From Plantago major (lineage: Eukaryota; Streptophyta; Magnoliopsida; Lamiales; Plantaginaceae), in contig CM048840.1 of the NCBI GenBank assembly GCA_026545765.1, forward strand, positions 53,196,580-53,260,579: DNA of 64,000 nt, read 5' to 3'. The position numbers and the translations under genes were made by a program. The notes beneath the pieces were generated by a model that was given only the letters and a program-made list of their open reading frames with translations, did not search any database and had not been told where the DNA came from. This document shows positions 46,711 to 59,210 of the stretch, in pieces (the stretch's first letter is position 1; every line of letters starts with the position of its first letter).

Positions 46711-47790
46711 CTGCGTCATTAACCGACACCAACAGTCCGCTGCAAAAGAGAGAGAAGCTCTATCTACTCGTTGTTGGATATTACAGAAGTGGTGAATATG
46801 CAAGGAGCAGACTGCTTCTAGACCAATGCTTGGAGGTCTGTTACTTATTTGCACATCGATCTAATCATATTGTAGTTTTTCGCCTCCGCTGATTTCTGTT
46901 CCTAGCTGCCATTTAAGGCTTGTTCTCTTCTCCATGTTAAACCGTTGTTAACATGGATATTGCTGCTTCCTTTGTTTGTTAGATTGAGCCTGACTGGAGA
47001 CAAGCTCTATCTCTGAAAAAATCTGTCGAAGAGTGAATTACAAAATGTAATAACAGGATAGGAATCTGATTTGAGAGAGACAAGATCTCAATCTATTAAG
47101 AAATGTCGTTCCCTTACCTATTGTGCTCAAGATAATAGATCTTTCCTTTGACTCCTCTCACCTTGATCTGCCTATCTGGAAGCCTTCTTTGGATGGGAAA
47201 TTTAGTGCTAACAGCTCTTTGAATCTGATTTGAGAGAGACAAGCTTCCACCCCTTGCATGGCCACTTTTTGGTTCCAACCAAAATATCTGTGTTCTGGTG
47301 GAAATTGGTGCAGTGATGGCTCATTGTGGAACAAACCATGCAAAATAGAGGCATTCCCCTTGCCTCTAAGTGCCTCTGTTGCAGACACCTAGAAACCATT
47401 GACCATGTTCTCCTTTTTAATCCTGAAGCTTTTAAAGTGTGGTCTTGATTCTTTCAGCACTTTCATGTGGTCCAATATCCTTCCCATAATGTGTACTCTA
47501 GATTCAAAGCTTGGAAAGCCTCCTCCCCCTTCCCCTGTTTTCTCTTAAAGGTCATGTGAGCTAAGAGGTATTCTTCAGGGTCTTACTTTTTGCGAAGAGA
47601 ATAATGTGGTTAACATTTTGATTGAATCTGACTGCATATCTGTTGTGTCTCTTCTGAATAGTACTAGTAGATATTGTCACTGGATCCTAAGTCCTATAAT
47701 TCCGAAAATCAATCTCTTAAGTGTCATTCTCAATGCTAGTATCTCTCACACTTATAGAGAATGTAACTCAATTGTCACTACAAAAAAGCT

Positions 47791-48118
47791 GCATGGCGGC
47801 GGATAGACCGTCGCTTCTGACGATCCGTCAGCCCGGCTGGCGACGGATCGGGCGACGGATAGAAATTCCGTCGCCCCACTGGAGCTGTGGCGACGGATAA
47901 ATAATCCGTCATCCAATTCACGACGGATTATCATTTTTGACTTTTTTTAAAATTTTTTTTAAAATCGATTATTGGCGACGGATAGATTCTATCCGTCGTC
48001 CAATGTCACGACGGATAGATTCTATCCGTCATTACATGGGGCGACGAATAGAAGCGATCCGTCGCCCAATATATTATTGGAATTTGTGACGGAATCTGAA
48101 ATTCCGTCACTAATTTTT
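47791..48118. repeat. Left subterminal repeats of the CACTA element
   Basis: About a dozen copies of GCGACGGAT or its complement, often as inverted pairs such as CGACGGATAGATTCTATCCG. Such arrays bind the TNPA-type protein and the transposase. Confidence 0.9.
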
Positions 48119-48329
48119 TTTAATTTTGTTTTTTTTCATATTAATCCCTGTTTTTCGTAGTTCACCTATTTAATCAATATAATGTTCGATAATAAATCAA
48201 TAATACGGAAAATATTTCAATAAATGATAAATAAGAAATGTAATATCCGAATAAGTCTAAATTATCCGAACAAGTGTAAATATAATAAATCTGAACGTAC
48301 ATAGTACATATACATAACTAGCTACAAGA

Positions 48330-49930
48330 CGGGGGTGGGGTCTTTGGCGACGGGACATGAAGCTTCCATTCAGAATCAAGGCGCTCGTTCTCCTCCCTTC
48401 GTTCTCTGTCATGCCACTCCATCTCTTGAGTTAGAGCTGCAACCTGTTCCCGGACCTGCGACTGCACCATTTCCGAGACCTGGTCCTGTGTGTAAACCGG
48501 ACATCTAGACTGCTAGGATGATGATGAGGAGCACCCCGGACTATCCAAGCTCAAACTGAGGCTCCCGAGTCCATATATTCGTCCTTTGCTGTCCGGTTTG
48601 TGACCTCTAGGAAGATGTTGTCAACTTGTTCAGTTGACAGCACATCACCCGTCTCTTCCTCCTGCCTCGCTACCTGAGCATCAACCTCAGCCTGAAATCG
48701 TAAATAGCAGATATCATGATCAGTTACTGTTTTTCAAAAATAACTTGTAATAGTGTACAAATATGAACTTTAAGCAACATAAACATACCGCAATAAACGA
48801 GGCCCTGCAGTCGGTCCATACCCCGCCCTTCTGCTTGGCCTTCTTGAAGAGTCATACTTGGATGTCACCTCCCCCCGTGACATCTGAAAAACATATATAG
48901 TCAACACTTTATCATCCCACAAGTAATAGAGCAGAGACACAATACATACACGTAATGCTAGATTGAAAAAAAACATATATATACTTACCGATTGGTAATA
49001 ATCAGTGAGAGTAGATTGCCTCCCAAGGTGGTGAACGGCCCTTCCTGCCGCATCAGACTGAGACGCCCGGTTCTTTCTATTGATGTAGGCATTGTCCTGG
49101 ACATCAGTTCGGCGCCAGTAGGCATCCCAAAGGGCCCACTCCGCTGCATCAACCTGTGGAGGCATTGGGCCATTCCGATCCCGAATGGCCTTCCAAGTAC
49201 AGACCATATCCCTGTACAGTTTAGATCCCACAGTCTCGTAAACACGCCAGATCTGTGGGATCAATCTGCTGGGAATGAAGTACTCCTTCTACATTCCCAA
49301 TTTCATACAACATCCAAAGTCAATACATATATAACGTCACCATGTTACATCAATTTAATAAGATACAACAACATAACAAATATGGTGACTAATATATCAC
49401 CCAAACAAAGTGGCTATCATACCACTCACATATAGTGGCTAACATACCACTCACATTGTCCTAAATTTTACTAACACAATGGTGACTAACATATCACCCA
49501 AATAAAGTGGCTAACATACCACTCACATACAGTGGCTAACATACCACTCATATTAAAACGATTATAACAAATAAAGGAATGCCATATTTTAACTTACCCT
49601 CAGCTCATCAAAGTACTCGGCCCTCATGCGGTCCGAGATGTGAGACCAACACTCACCACCCTGCCCCGGTGGCTCTCTCCTGCTCCGGAAGATGTCACCT
49701 AGTTTGTTGTGGACCTCCCAAGGCCATAAACTATTGTCAATGTATAAGATACAAGAAACAAATATATATTACTTTAGTACAACAATTTATGCTTGTCAAC
49801 TATCATAAGTTATGTTTTACATATTTAAGAAGAATGTATAATACTTACTTGGCAGGACCAACAGGAAAAATCACAGGAAACCCGTCCCACGTGACGTTGG
49901 GATTCAGTGGATCAAACACGAGGTAGGGAC
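48330..49930 (-). pseudogene. TNPA-like gene (plant transposase_24 domain)
   Basis: Exon-like pieces on the minus strand: 49850-49926 (NPNVTWDGFPVIFPVGPAK, then GTAAGT), 49600-49735 (WEVHNKLGDIF, MRAEYFDELR), 48985-49264 (IWRVYETVGSKLYRDMVCTW, NRKNRASQSDAAGRAVHH) and a coiled-coil tail at 48340-48500 (VQSQVREQVAALTQEMEW). The order and the KLYRD...NRKNRA pattern fit the Ptta/En/Spm transposase_24 family, which binds the subterminal repeats. Intron repeats (49381-49553) separate two of the exons. Intactness is unclear. Confidence 0.65.
49381..49553. repeat. Tandem repeat with AGTGGCTAACATACCACT core
   Basis: A composite unit (TGGTGACTAACATATCACC, then two AGTGGCTAACATACCACT-type units) is present twice. 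Each subunit is itself an inverted pair (AGTGG...CCACT; GGTGA...TCACC). It lies in an intron-like gap of the TNPA-like gene. Confidence 0.85.
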
Positions 49931-50207
49931 AATCGTCATGGTCGCCCTCCGATGTGTCCGGCCGAATGGTAGATCCTAACTGCTATCACGATGGGGGGTC
50001 TCGAGAATCGAGACCTTGCCACGACTACCAGAGCCCTCCTCGACCAGCACTATCATGCGGCTGGGGAATGCGATAGGTGGACTTCCTCTGTCGTGGCATC
50101 TGCAAAAACATGTAATAAATACAATAAAATGTGTTAGTACGAGTTATAATACAGAACAAATTATAATAACACATATAATTACTCAAGTGTTATCAACTAC
50201 TAACTAG

Positions 50208-53200
50208 TTATAATACACATAATATACCATTATCGCCGTCCTCTAAGTCTACATATTGGTCCTCGTGCAGATCAAACAACTCATCATCTGCTTCTATGGG
50301 ATTTTCTGCTTGTTTATCGACATCCTCTTGTTGGTACGAGTTGGTAATTGAGTCGTCTTTCTCAATGTACTCCACTTTCGAGCGAGCACGAATAGGTACC
50401 GCAGCTAACCATTCTACCTTATTGCGTTTCCTGCTTGGATATTCAAGAAACACCACTTGTCGTGCTTGAGTCGCCAGAATAAATGGTTCATACTTGGTTC
50501 GGTACCTCTTCTTTTGGTTCACATAGACCATTTCATACTGCTCGTTCTTCCTCGTACCTCCTGGATTAGGATCATACCACTCAACATCAAACAAGAAGGT
50601 TCGTTTCAATGGAAAGCCGGAATATTCAATCCTCACTATTCGTTTTAGCTTCCCGTGGAAATCAAACAAAGTAGCGTCTCCATAATCTTCTGCACCCTTA
50701 ACACACACCCCGGAGTTGCTTGTCGCCATGGCCGTGTTACATTCAGTCGTGTGGAACCTAAGGCCATTGACTATATAACCTGGGAATGTGTAGACCTTTT
50801 TGAATGGCCCCTCTGCGAGAGCCTTTAAGTATATGCATGTGACGTTGTTAATAGGATTCCGGACATACTCTGAACCAACTGAAATTCAGAGAATTTTTGA
50901 GTCAAGTAGTTCCTCTAGTGTATCCTCTGTCATCTGAGGATTTTCTTCCAAACAACGCTTTTTGAAAAAACTGCAAACATTGATTCGATGATAAGTCTAT
51001 AATTGAAGTAGAGACTTACGTAGCTATATTAAAATTTAAAGAAAGTGTTGCTCACCTCGCAAATAGTATCATATCTTTGGTCAACCTCAAAGATTCGTGA
51101 GGACATAATATTGAGCTGCTTTCAACTCCTTATCCGTAAGATATTCTTTCTTAGCTGCACCAAGAGGTCTCCCTGATACCCTGAAGACAGATAGGGAAAA
51201 CTCATCATCCGCTTGAACTTCGAATGTGTCTGCGTTTCGAGCCGGCTTTGATGTCTTCGTAGGGACGTGTTCATCAAAGTAATAAGAGCAGAAGGTTGCA
51301 GTTTCCTCTCGAATGTAGGCATTGGCAATCGATCCTTCAGGTTTACCTTTGTTGTTGACATACTTCTTCAATTTCCCCAAGTACCTCTCGAATGGATACA
51401 TCCATCGATACTGAACCGGTCCAGCAAGTCTCGCTTCATGTGGAAGGTGAACCGGCAAGTGCTTCATAGAATCAAACTAGCTCGGTGGAAAGATACGCTC
51501 GAGCTTGCATAGAATCAATGGTATGTTCCTTTCAAGATTTTCCAACACTTTGTCATGAACCACCCTTGTGCCTAAATTTTTGAAAAATAAGCTCAACTCG
51601 GTGATAGCAGTCCATACATGTTTCGGTAGCAGCTCTCGAAATGCTACCGGGATAAGCCTCTCCATGAACACATGACAGCCGTGGCTCTTCATCCCATAAA
51701 CCTTTGCCTTCTTCAAATCCACAGACTTCTCTAAATTTGAGGCGTAATTATCTGGAAAACTCAATGCCCTCACCCAATCAAACAAAATTGACCTAGATGC
51801 GTTGTCAATTGTGTAGCACGCTTTCGGCCACTTACCATTCTCATCCTTGTTTGTCCACTCAGGCCTTTTACACCACGTAGACAACTCGGCTCTAGACTTC
51901 GCATTGTCCTTTGTTTTTCCCTCAATGTTGCAAAGTGTATTGAATAAGTTCTCGAACACGTTCTTCTCAATGTGCATGAAATCTAATGACGGATAAGAAG
52001 ACTGCTCCAATAAGGCAAGTCCCAGAAGATGCTTCTCTTCTTCCAACCACATTTTTTACCAATTTTCTCGTTATGCTTCATCCACCCAAGTTCAGTCACC
52101 TTCATAAGACCCAACCTATCAGTATCCTCCAAGCAATGTGGACATGCATATTTCCCTGCGATTTTCCTTCCAGATAGCATGGAGTACGCAGGGAAGTCAC
52201 TCACGGTCCAAAGAAGAGCTGCTCTCAAGATGAAGTTCTTTTTGTTCGACACATCATATGCAGGGATACCATCCGTCCACAACTCAATCAGCTCCTTGAT
52301 TAGGGGTTGCAAGAAAACATCCAACGTCAGTCCAGGATCTTTCAGCCCAGGCACCAACGCAGTCAGAAACATGAATGGCTCCTTCATGCACTCACCGGGG
52401 AGCAGGTTGTACGGTGTGAGCATAACTGGCCAACAAGAGTATTTTCGTTCACTCCCGAACGGGTTAAAACCATCTGTACAAGTCCCAATCGTACATTTCT
52501 AGATTCGGCTGCAAACTCTGGATATGTCTTGTCAAACGATTTCCATGCGGGTGAGTCTGCTGGATGGTCCATTCTACCATCTTCTGCATTATCCGAGATT
52601 ACTCGCTCCTTGTGCCACCGCATTTTATCCGCAGAAGCACTTGAAGCATACAATCTTTTCAAACGAGGTGCTAGAGGGAAGTACCACATTTTCATATGTG
52701 GGAGATTTTTCTTCTGCTGTTTCTTTGTAGCCCCATCCTTGTAACGCTTGTACTGTTCCTTACCACAGAACTTGCATTGTATTAGATCTGCATCCTCCTC
52801 CCAATAGATCATGCACATTTTCGGACAACAGTCTATGGTTACCACAAGCAACCCTAAACCCCGCATCTTTTTCTTCACTTGGTAAAAGTTGGTGGGAACT
52901 AGGTTTTCTTCAGGACAAAGGTCCGACATTAGGTTAACCTATTCATTGAATCTCGTTTCAGATTGCTGGCCATTAGCCTTACAACTCATTAGCCAAGTTA
53001 ACAAAGACAACTCAGTGAGCTTACACCCCGGATAAACCGGCTTCCTTGATGATTCTAACAAGTCAAAGAACACCTGATCCTCGGGATTCGGTGGTTCCTC
53101 CACCTCCACCTAGGTTTCAGTGTTAGTTGTGTCTATGAACTCTGCCCCTGCAGTATCATACACCATTTGTTCGACTCGAGCTCGAATAGCATCGCCTTCA

Positions 53201-53537
53201 GATGTACTTTGTTTCCCGACTTGTTCATTTTTTCTCTTCCTTCCACGTTATCTGTATTGGTCATATGTTTGGACGGTGCTGCTTCCTCACCATGATGATT
53301 CCATACCTGATACGCAGGCAGGAATCCATTTTTCCTCAAGTCTTTGGACTACCATTTAGAGTCACGTATTGCTTGTTTCTGCCTTTGTTTCATTGCACAA
53401 GGGCACTTTATCAACCCATCCTTTACAAGCGGATTTGAGATTGCAAATGCAATGAAACCTTCAACCCCTTTCAGAAAACTCGATTGAACTCTGCCATTTA
53501 GAGTACGACAATACATCCATGAACGATCGGTATTCAT
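50208..53537 (-). pseudogene. TNPD-like CACTA transposase, frame-broken
   Basis: In order on the minus strand: transposase-associated domain (MNTDRSWMYCRTLNGRVQSS, 53349-53537); transposase_21 core in several frames (CCPKMCMIYWEEDADLIQC; MLTPYNLLPGECMKEPFMFL; YPSLDFMHIEKNVFENLFNT; 51477-52929); DUF4218-like (VHLPHEARLAGPVQYRWMYP, 51087-51467); DUF4216-like (LFDVEWYDPNPGGTRKN, 50208-50729). Frame changes near 52410, 52000 and 51470 and missing pieces around 53000-53130 show decay, or sometimes introns. In life it cuts the element out and reinserts it. Confidence 0.85.
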
Positions 53538-53894
53538 TGAATAATTAGATAATAACCTGACACATTTGAATTCATTAGATCGAGGTCTATCATTTACGAT
53601 AATAAATCAATTTCACAATAATTCAATCAATTGCTACGTAATATAAGTTATATTAGCTTCAATCAATTGTTACGTCATTACATAATATAAGTTACATGCA
53701 TTAGCTTCAATTTTACCATAATGTTTGGTTTCATATATCAACTAATGATTACTAGTTATACAAGCCTAGAGCCAAAACGGATAAAACTCATCATTCTCTT
53801 GCAGCCCCCTCCTCATCACTTGTGACGCTCCATACCACAGATCTACATCCTCCTCCCAATACACCATGCACATTGTACTGGGCCTCTCCCTTCA

Positions 53895-54204
53895 TTGGAG
53901 GTATGCCATGGACGGTGCTTCATCACCGTGATGAATCCATACATGATACTCAGGCATGAATCCATAACGTCGCAAGTGCTCGAATACTGCTGTAGGAGTC
54001 ATAAAGTGCTTGTTTCTGGAGATTTCCAATGTGCAAGGACACTTTATCAACCCCGATTACTGGCGGACGTCCCATGGCAAACGAGATGAAACCTTTAACC
54101 CCTTCTACAAAACTCCTAGAAACTCTGCCATTTACCGCCGTACGATCGTACATCCATGAATGGTCGGAATTCATTGTATACTTTTTTAACCTGACACGTT
54201 CCAA
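53895..54204 (-). pseudogene. Second copy of the transposase-associated domain
   Basis: The minus-strand reading MNSDHSWMYDRTAVNGRVSR and EGVKGFISFAMGRPP is a diverged duplicate of 53349-53537, and the flanking CATCACCGTGATGAATCCATAC region duplicates about 53285. The two copies lie about 0.6 kb apart. Confidence 0.7.
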
Positions 54205-55086
54205 TTGATTAGATCGTATTTAATTTATTAGATCGATTCCAATTCGGATAAGAAGATTGTAGAGATTAATTGTTAATTATTATACGTTCCTTATAAATTA
54301 ATTATTAAGTGTTCGATATGTTACAAAATTTATTAAGTGTTTTTTTACTACGAGTTATAAATTATAAATTATACGTTAATATAATCAACAAATTATCTGT
54401 CGCTCAAAACACTTAACTACATCCTCGTAACTTAGTACATATACGAATTTATCAAATCAACCAAAACTACTACATACATACATATATATCAAATTAACTA
54501 AACTAACTACATACATACTTAACATACATATCAAATTACACATACATATCGAATTTCTACATACATACTTAACATACATATCAAATTAACTAAACTAACT
54601 AAACTAATTACATACATAATTAATTAACATACATACTTCACTACATACATACTTATCAAATTAACATACATACATATTGAATTACTACATACATTCATAT
54701 CAACTTAACTAAACTAACTATCAAATTACATATACAAATCAAATTAATCAAATTACATATACATATCAAATTACATATAATTGATCAAATTAATTAAACA
54801 AGCTACTACATACTTCATATAAACATACAATTGAGAATAAGTAGTCAAAAATAAAAAAAAATCCCAAATTTCCAAAAGTTAGGGTTTAGCCAAAATACCG
54901 TTGATTTCGAAGAAAATAGCGGATGAAATTTGAAATTGATGGAAGAAACGAGCTCCTCGTCCAACGATCTTCGAATTGACACCAAGATTGAGAAGAATCG
55001 TTAACAATTGGCCGGATTTGACGGAGGAGAAAGGAAGAAGCAGAAACGAAAATGGCTTCTACTTCAGACCAGCTCCGACTAAAACC
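54205..55086. other. A/T-rich stretch of the CACTA element
   Basis: No gene recognised. 54440-54800 is a low-complexity field of ACATACATA and ATCAAATTA words. The promoter of the minus-strand genes should lie near its right end. Confidence 0.5.
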
Positions 55087-55383
55087 CTTCTGGGCCGACG
55101 GATACGTATCCATCGGCCCAAAGGCCGATCCGTCGCTACGGGAGCGACGGATAGTTATCCGTCGCCCCGTAGTCGCCTTTTTTTATTTTTTTAAATTTTA
55201 AATATAAATATTAACGACGGATAATTTATCCGTCATTAATATTTAATTTTCTTTTTTTTTAAAAAAAAAGTCAAAGTATGATCGACGGATTAATAAAATC
55301 CGTCGCCCATATAGCGACGGATAACATTATCCGTCGCTAGGTTTGGCGAAAGATAAAATCCGTCGCCCCTTTCCGTCGTTTTT
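55087..55383. repeat. Right subterminal repeats of the CACTA element
   Basis: About ten copies of CGACGGAT/ATCCGTCG, again mostly as facing pairs, for example GCGACGGATAGTTATCCGTC. Confidence 0.9.
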
Positions 55384-55791
55384 TGACAGTATTCTTGTAG
55401 TGTGTTGATCAGCTTGCTAAGATTGCTCTTCACTCTGATTCTTCTGGATTATATAATCCTCTGAATTGTCCTATCCCAATGAGGAAGATGATGTACCAAG
55501 ATAAAAATGGCCCTCCTTTCATTTGGAAAGCAACTTCTATCTGACCCTTGTTTTGTAGATGACTTTGTGCAGCTCTGTCTCTTGTTGACTCACTGATGGA
55601 CTGGTTTGACTCCCTCTCTTTTGTTCATTTAGATAGTCCGTTAATGTTTGGTATTTCACTCAATATTAATGGTTATAACATGATGCATTTGGCAGTTTTC
55701 TATCTAGTTACATATAAGGGAGAAGTGATGTTCCACTGTTATCTTTGTAGAAAGTATGTCACTTTTGAGAAATTCTTGAGGACTCAATGGT

Positions 55792-56745
55792 TGTTAAAAC
55801 TGTTGGACCGGGATTGGTACTAGAAACGGTTTCAGACGATGTTGACTATGATGTTGAGTCAATAACGTCGTCAACAATGGTTGACAGCAGAATACTAATA
55901 AGAACAGAGAGCATGGGACAAGTAACTGAACAACCAGAAATAAAATCTAGCCAGTATATATAAAATATACTGACCGTGCCGTAGGCGAAATTTCCACTAT
56001 CAGTAAAAGTAGAATTAGAGAAACGAAGTTTAAATCAATCACACACGATTGGTTAAGCTTACAGAAAACTAGACCTATAACAGACAAGCAAAAACCTATT
56101 CTAGTTCGAAGACTCTAGAGTAAATTTCAATCTTTAGAAATCACTCACAAGAGAAATCGATATCAATGTCTAGTAAAGCAAGACAGCCTAAACTCAATAA
56201 TCAGAAAGTTGAATCTCTATAGGCGTCGTCTTGCAGATGTCATTCTTCTTGTATATATAATGTTCTGATCGATCTCATCAAGAAGAACGCTGTAGAAGTC
56301 GAACAGAACTGGGAAAGAACGGAATACATTTGTCTGCTTCTTTGCGTTGAATTTCAGAAGAAAATATTCCTTAATATATCTCTAGAGAATCTTTATTTCC
56401 TACTTTCTTTCAATGTGCCCATAACTTGCCAAACTCTTTCCTTTTTTCTTAGATTGCATTCCTTGTGTCCAAAGCAAATCAAACTCTTTCCTTTTCTTTC
56501 CAGCAAGCGCCTACTTCATTCCAACAAGCGTTCCAGATTTCTTTACGTCAGTTTGCTGGAAGAGTTGCAGATATCTTTTCCTTAAAGCCCATTCTTAGCA
56601 AAGTCTAGTCCACCAACTTGAGTTGCAGCCCAACTTGTTCTTTCCTACAAAATATCCATAGAAAAGCAACTACAATTGTCGAACCGGTTAATAAACGAAG
56701 AAAGGACAAATTAACAAAACAAGTGCAATATAAATTGCACTTTCA
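55792..56745 (-). repeat. 3' LTR of the Sirevirus
   Basis: Followed on its internal side by the polypurine tract AAGGGGGAGA (minus sense, 56747-56757). Similar words recur at 56823, 56844 and 56880; multiple such tracts are, as I recall, a known Sirevirus trait. Confidence 0.9.
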
Positions 56746-57874
56746 ATCTCCCCCTTAATTCTTGCCTTTCTTCACAAAAACCTGAAAGCAGTTAGTAGGA
56801 AAATACAAGACAATATCAAGCAATCCCCCTTGCTCCAAGAACTCCCCCTTAATACAAAAAAACCAAGAGTACAAACATTCTCCCCCTTTTTTGTGAGGAA
56901 AGAAAGAAAATAAAGTTCTTTGAAGAAACTCCACCATCTTTGTAATCTGTTGAGGACCTGTAGACAAAGTACTAAAGCAGAGACACGATGTTGAGTTAAC
57001 ATTGTCGTCCACACTGGCAAAGGTAGTAGCTGAAGTAGGATTAGAGGATGGATCGGCTGGAGGGCAGTAATTAGGAATAGAGGTTGGATCAGCTGGAGGG
57101 TAGTGTTCGGATAAGAGTGGATGGTCATGCACACAACTTACAAAATAAGTCATGATGGGTGTTGTTGGGTTTTCTTCAAGGTAGATTCCTGCAGATATAT
57201 ATCAAAGCAACGAAAAACTATGCACAACTGTTAATTAAAGATTAAAGTTGCAAGTAAAACAGTTATCTGTCAAGTCAAAGTAATCAGATAAACCCTAGGG
57301 AGGTTGACCAAAAATCTTGATTTTAAAGAAAATGACTTGAAATGCAAGAACAGGAATGCATAAACCCAAAAACCCCAAGGAAACACCTTAGACCTACTCC
57401 CCCTCAAACCCAAAAACACACAGAATTAGAGCACAAAAAAACTGGAGCACAACAAAAGAGCAAAAAGTACTTCATGCAAAGTCTCTGTTCACCAGAATGT
57501 TGACTCAACAATGATGACAACATCAGAAAATCAGACCATTCTTCTTATAAGTCAGGCAGGAAACCAAGTCTCAAAATGTGCAGATCCGATTAACACCACT
57601 AATGCTGCAGGCAAAACAGAAAGAGAAAGGAATACCAAAGAAACACACCCAATATTGCCTCAAATAGTAGAATAAACAATTAGTATAATTTTGAGTGGGG
57701 GTGACCATGAGACAGTGAACCATGTCAAATAATTAGAACACGTATGAATCCTCTCCAAAGCCGAAGCCTATGCGGAGTTAGGTAAACACACGTCTCATGG
57801 CATAAAGATCACTCATTTGACCACATTGGGTAGTTGGGTACACAAAAAGTGAACCAACAGCATTATGAGAATCA

Positions 57875-58013
57875 GCACTTTTGTGCGTGTCGGTTTTCAG
57901 TACAGGCCATCAACCCTCACGACATATGACACATTGGCCACGTCGATATCTGGATAGTATTTGAACCTGCCCAACACGATCCTCGACGGAAACACTTAGA
58001 GCCCTTTGTAACA
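57875..58013 (-). other. Conserved 3' noncoding block, copy C
   Basis: GCACTTTTGTGCGTGTCGG, CAGTACA, CCATCAACCCTCAC, GACATA, ATAGTATTTG, TGCCCAACACGATC and ACACTTAGAG follow the order of copy B in an unrelated (Copia) element. It lies between RNase H and the polypurine tract. Confidence 0.8.
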
Positions 58014-58364
58014 TAATTCATTAGATTAATTAAGCAAAAAGGATAGGAGGCAACATCAAGAGCGAGTCAAGGTACGAGTAAACAAAGCCAAAAACAGCAA
58101 AAGTGGGTTTTACATAAAGCAAACACACAAGAGACCCGATACCTTTCAACCTTGGTTTCAAACAGCCTTTCAAACCCTAAGCATCACCAATATGAGCTAC
58201 AAACCAGTAACAACCAGAGACCAGTACAGAAGTACAGTAACACAGAAGCATAAAAACAGAACTAAAAAGCAGAAAAACACAAACAAACAGCAACATTTTT
58301 TTTTAAAATTTTTTTTTCAATGTTGACTGTGATGTTGAGTCAACATTGGTCTCAACAACGAAAA

Positions 58365-59181
58365 TCACAGAGAACACAAACCAAGAGATCTTCGAAGACT
58401 GAAGAATCTCTCACTATCTAAAGGCTTGGTAAAAATATCTGCAAGTTGATTGGTCGTATCTATGTGTTCTATGTCAATTACTTGCTTATTGACCAAGTCC
58501 CTAAGAAAATGATGCCTAATGTCTATGTGCTTTGTGCGTGAGTTCTGAGCAGGGTTCTTAGAGATGTGTATGGCACTAAGGTTGTCACAAAACATCAAAA
58601 GGGTATCACTTTGAAGACCATAGTCATGCAACATGTTTTTCAGCCAAACCAGTTGAGACACAGAACTCTGTTTCTTGCTATACCAAGACACTAAATTAGG
58701 ACCAACATAAGAGCAACCTCCACTAGTGAATTTTCTATCATCTAGATCACCAGCCCAATCATATATAATCACTAAATCCCACCAGATTAGTGTTTATATC
58801 ACATGCAAACCATAATCCAAGATTAACAGTTCCTGATATATATCTAAGGATTCTTTTAACAGCAGTTAAATGGGGGCTTTTAGGGTTGGACTGATACCTG
58901 GCACATATACACACAGAGAACATGATGTCAGAACGGCTGGCAGACAGATACAGAAGGCTTCCAATCATTGATCTGTACAATGTTGGGTCAACATCCTCGC
59001 CAACATCGATTCTGCTCAGTTTCAGAGACATAGCCATAGGAGTACTGCATGGATTAGACTGAGGTTCAGCTGGTTCCAGATCAGTTTCATTTTCTTTTTC
59101 AGAGACAGAGTCATCTAATGAACTTTCTGCCCATGTTGTTGGGCGCAATGTTGAGTCAACATTGTGATCAACATCGATCAC
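58365..59181 (-). pseudogene. Sirevirus reverse transcriptase end and RNase H
   Basis: 59181-58759 reads DPTLYRSMIGSLLYLSASRS and VKRILRYISGTVNLGLWF, the C-terminal end of Copia reverse transcriptase. 58772-58365 reads RKFTSGGCSYVGPNLVSWYS and RTKHIDIRHHFLRDLV, the RNase H domain. A frame shift near 58765 separates them. It starts abruptly after a deletion that joins it to the gag tail region. Confidence 0.85.
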
Positions 59182-59210
59182 TTCTTCTCGATCGCAATCG
59201 GGGATCTAAT

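Larger units (their letters stand above)
47777..55402 (-). mobile_element. CACTA (En/Spm) transposon
   Basis: Ends are CACTACAAAAAAGC and ATTCTTGTAGTG, with the 3-bp target duplication TGT on each side. Deleting the element plus one TGT restores the LINE RNase H frame exactly (NSI|VDQLA). It is 7.6 kb with two minus-strand genes: a TNPD-like transposase (50208-54204) and a TNPA-like gene (48330-about 49930). Subterminal arrays of GCGACGGAT lie at both ends. Confidence 0.93.

Noticed and set aside
54886..55194. ORFs on both strands at the right end of the CACTA element
   Set aside because: They overlap the subterminal GCGACGGAT array and promoter region and match nothing known.
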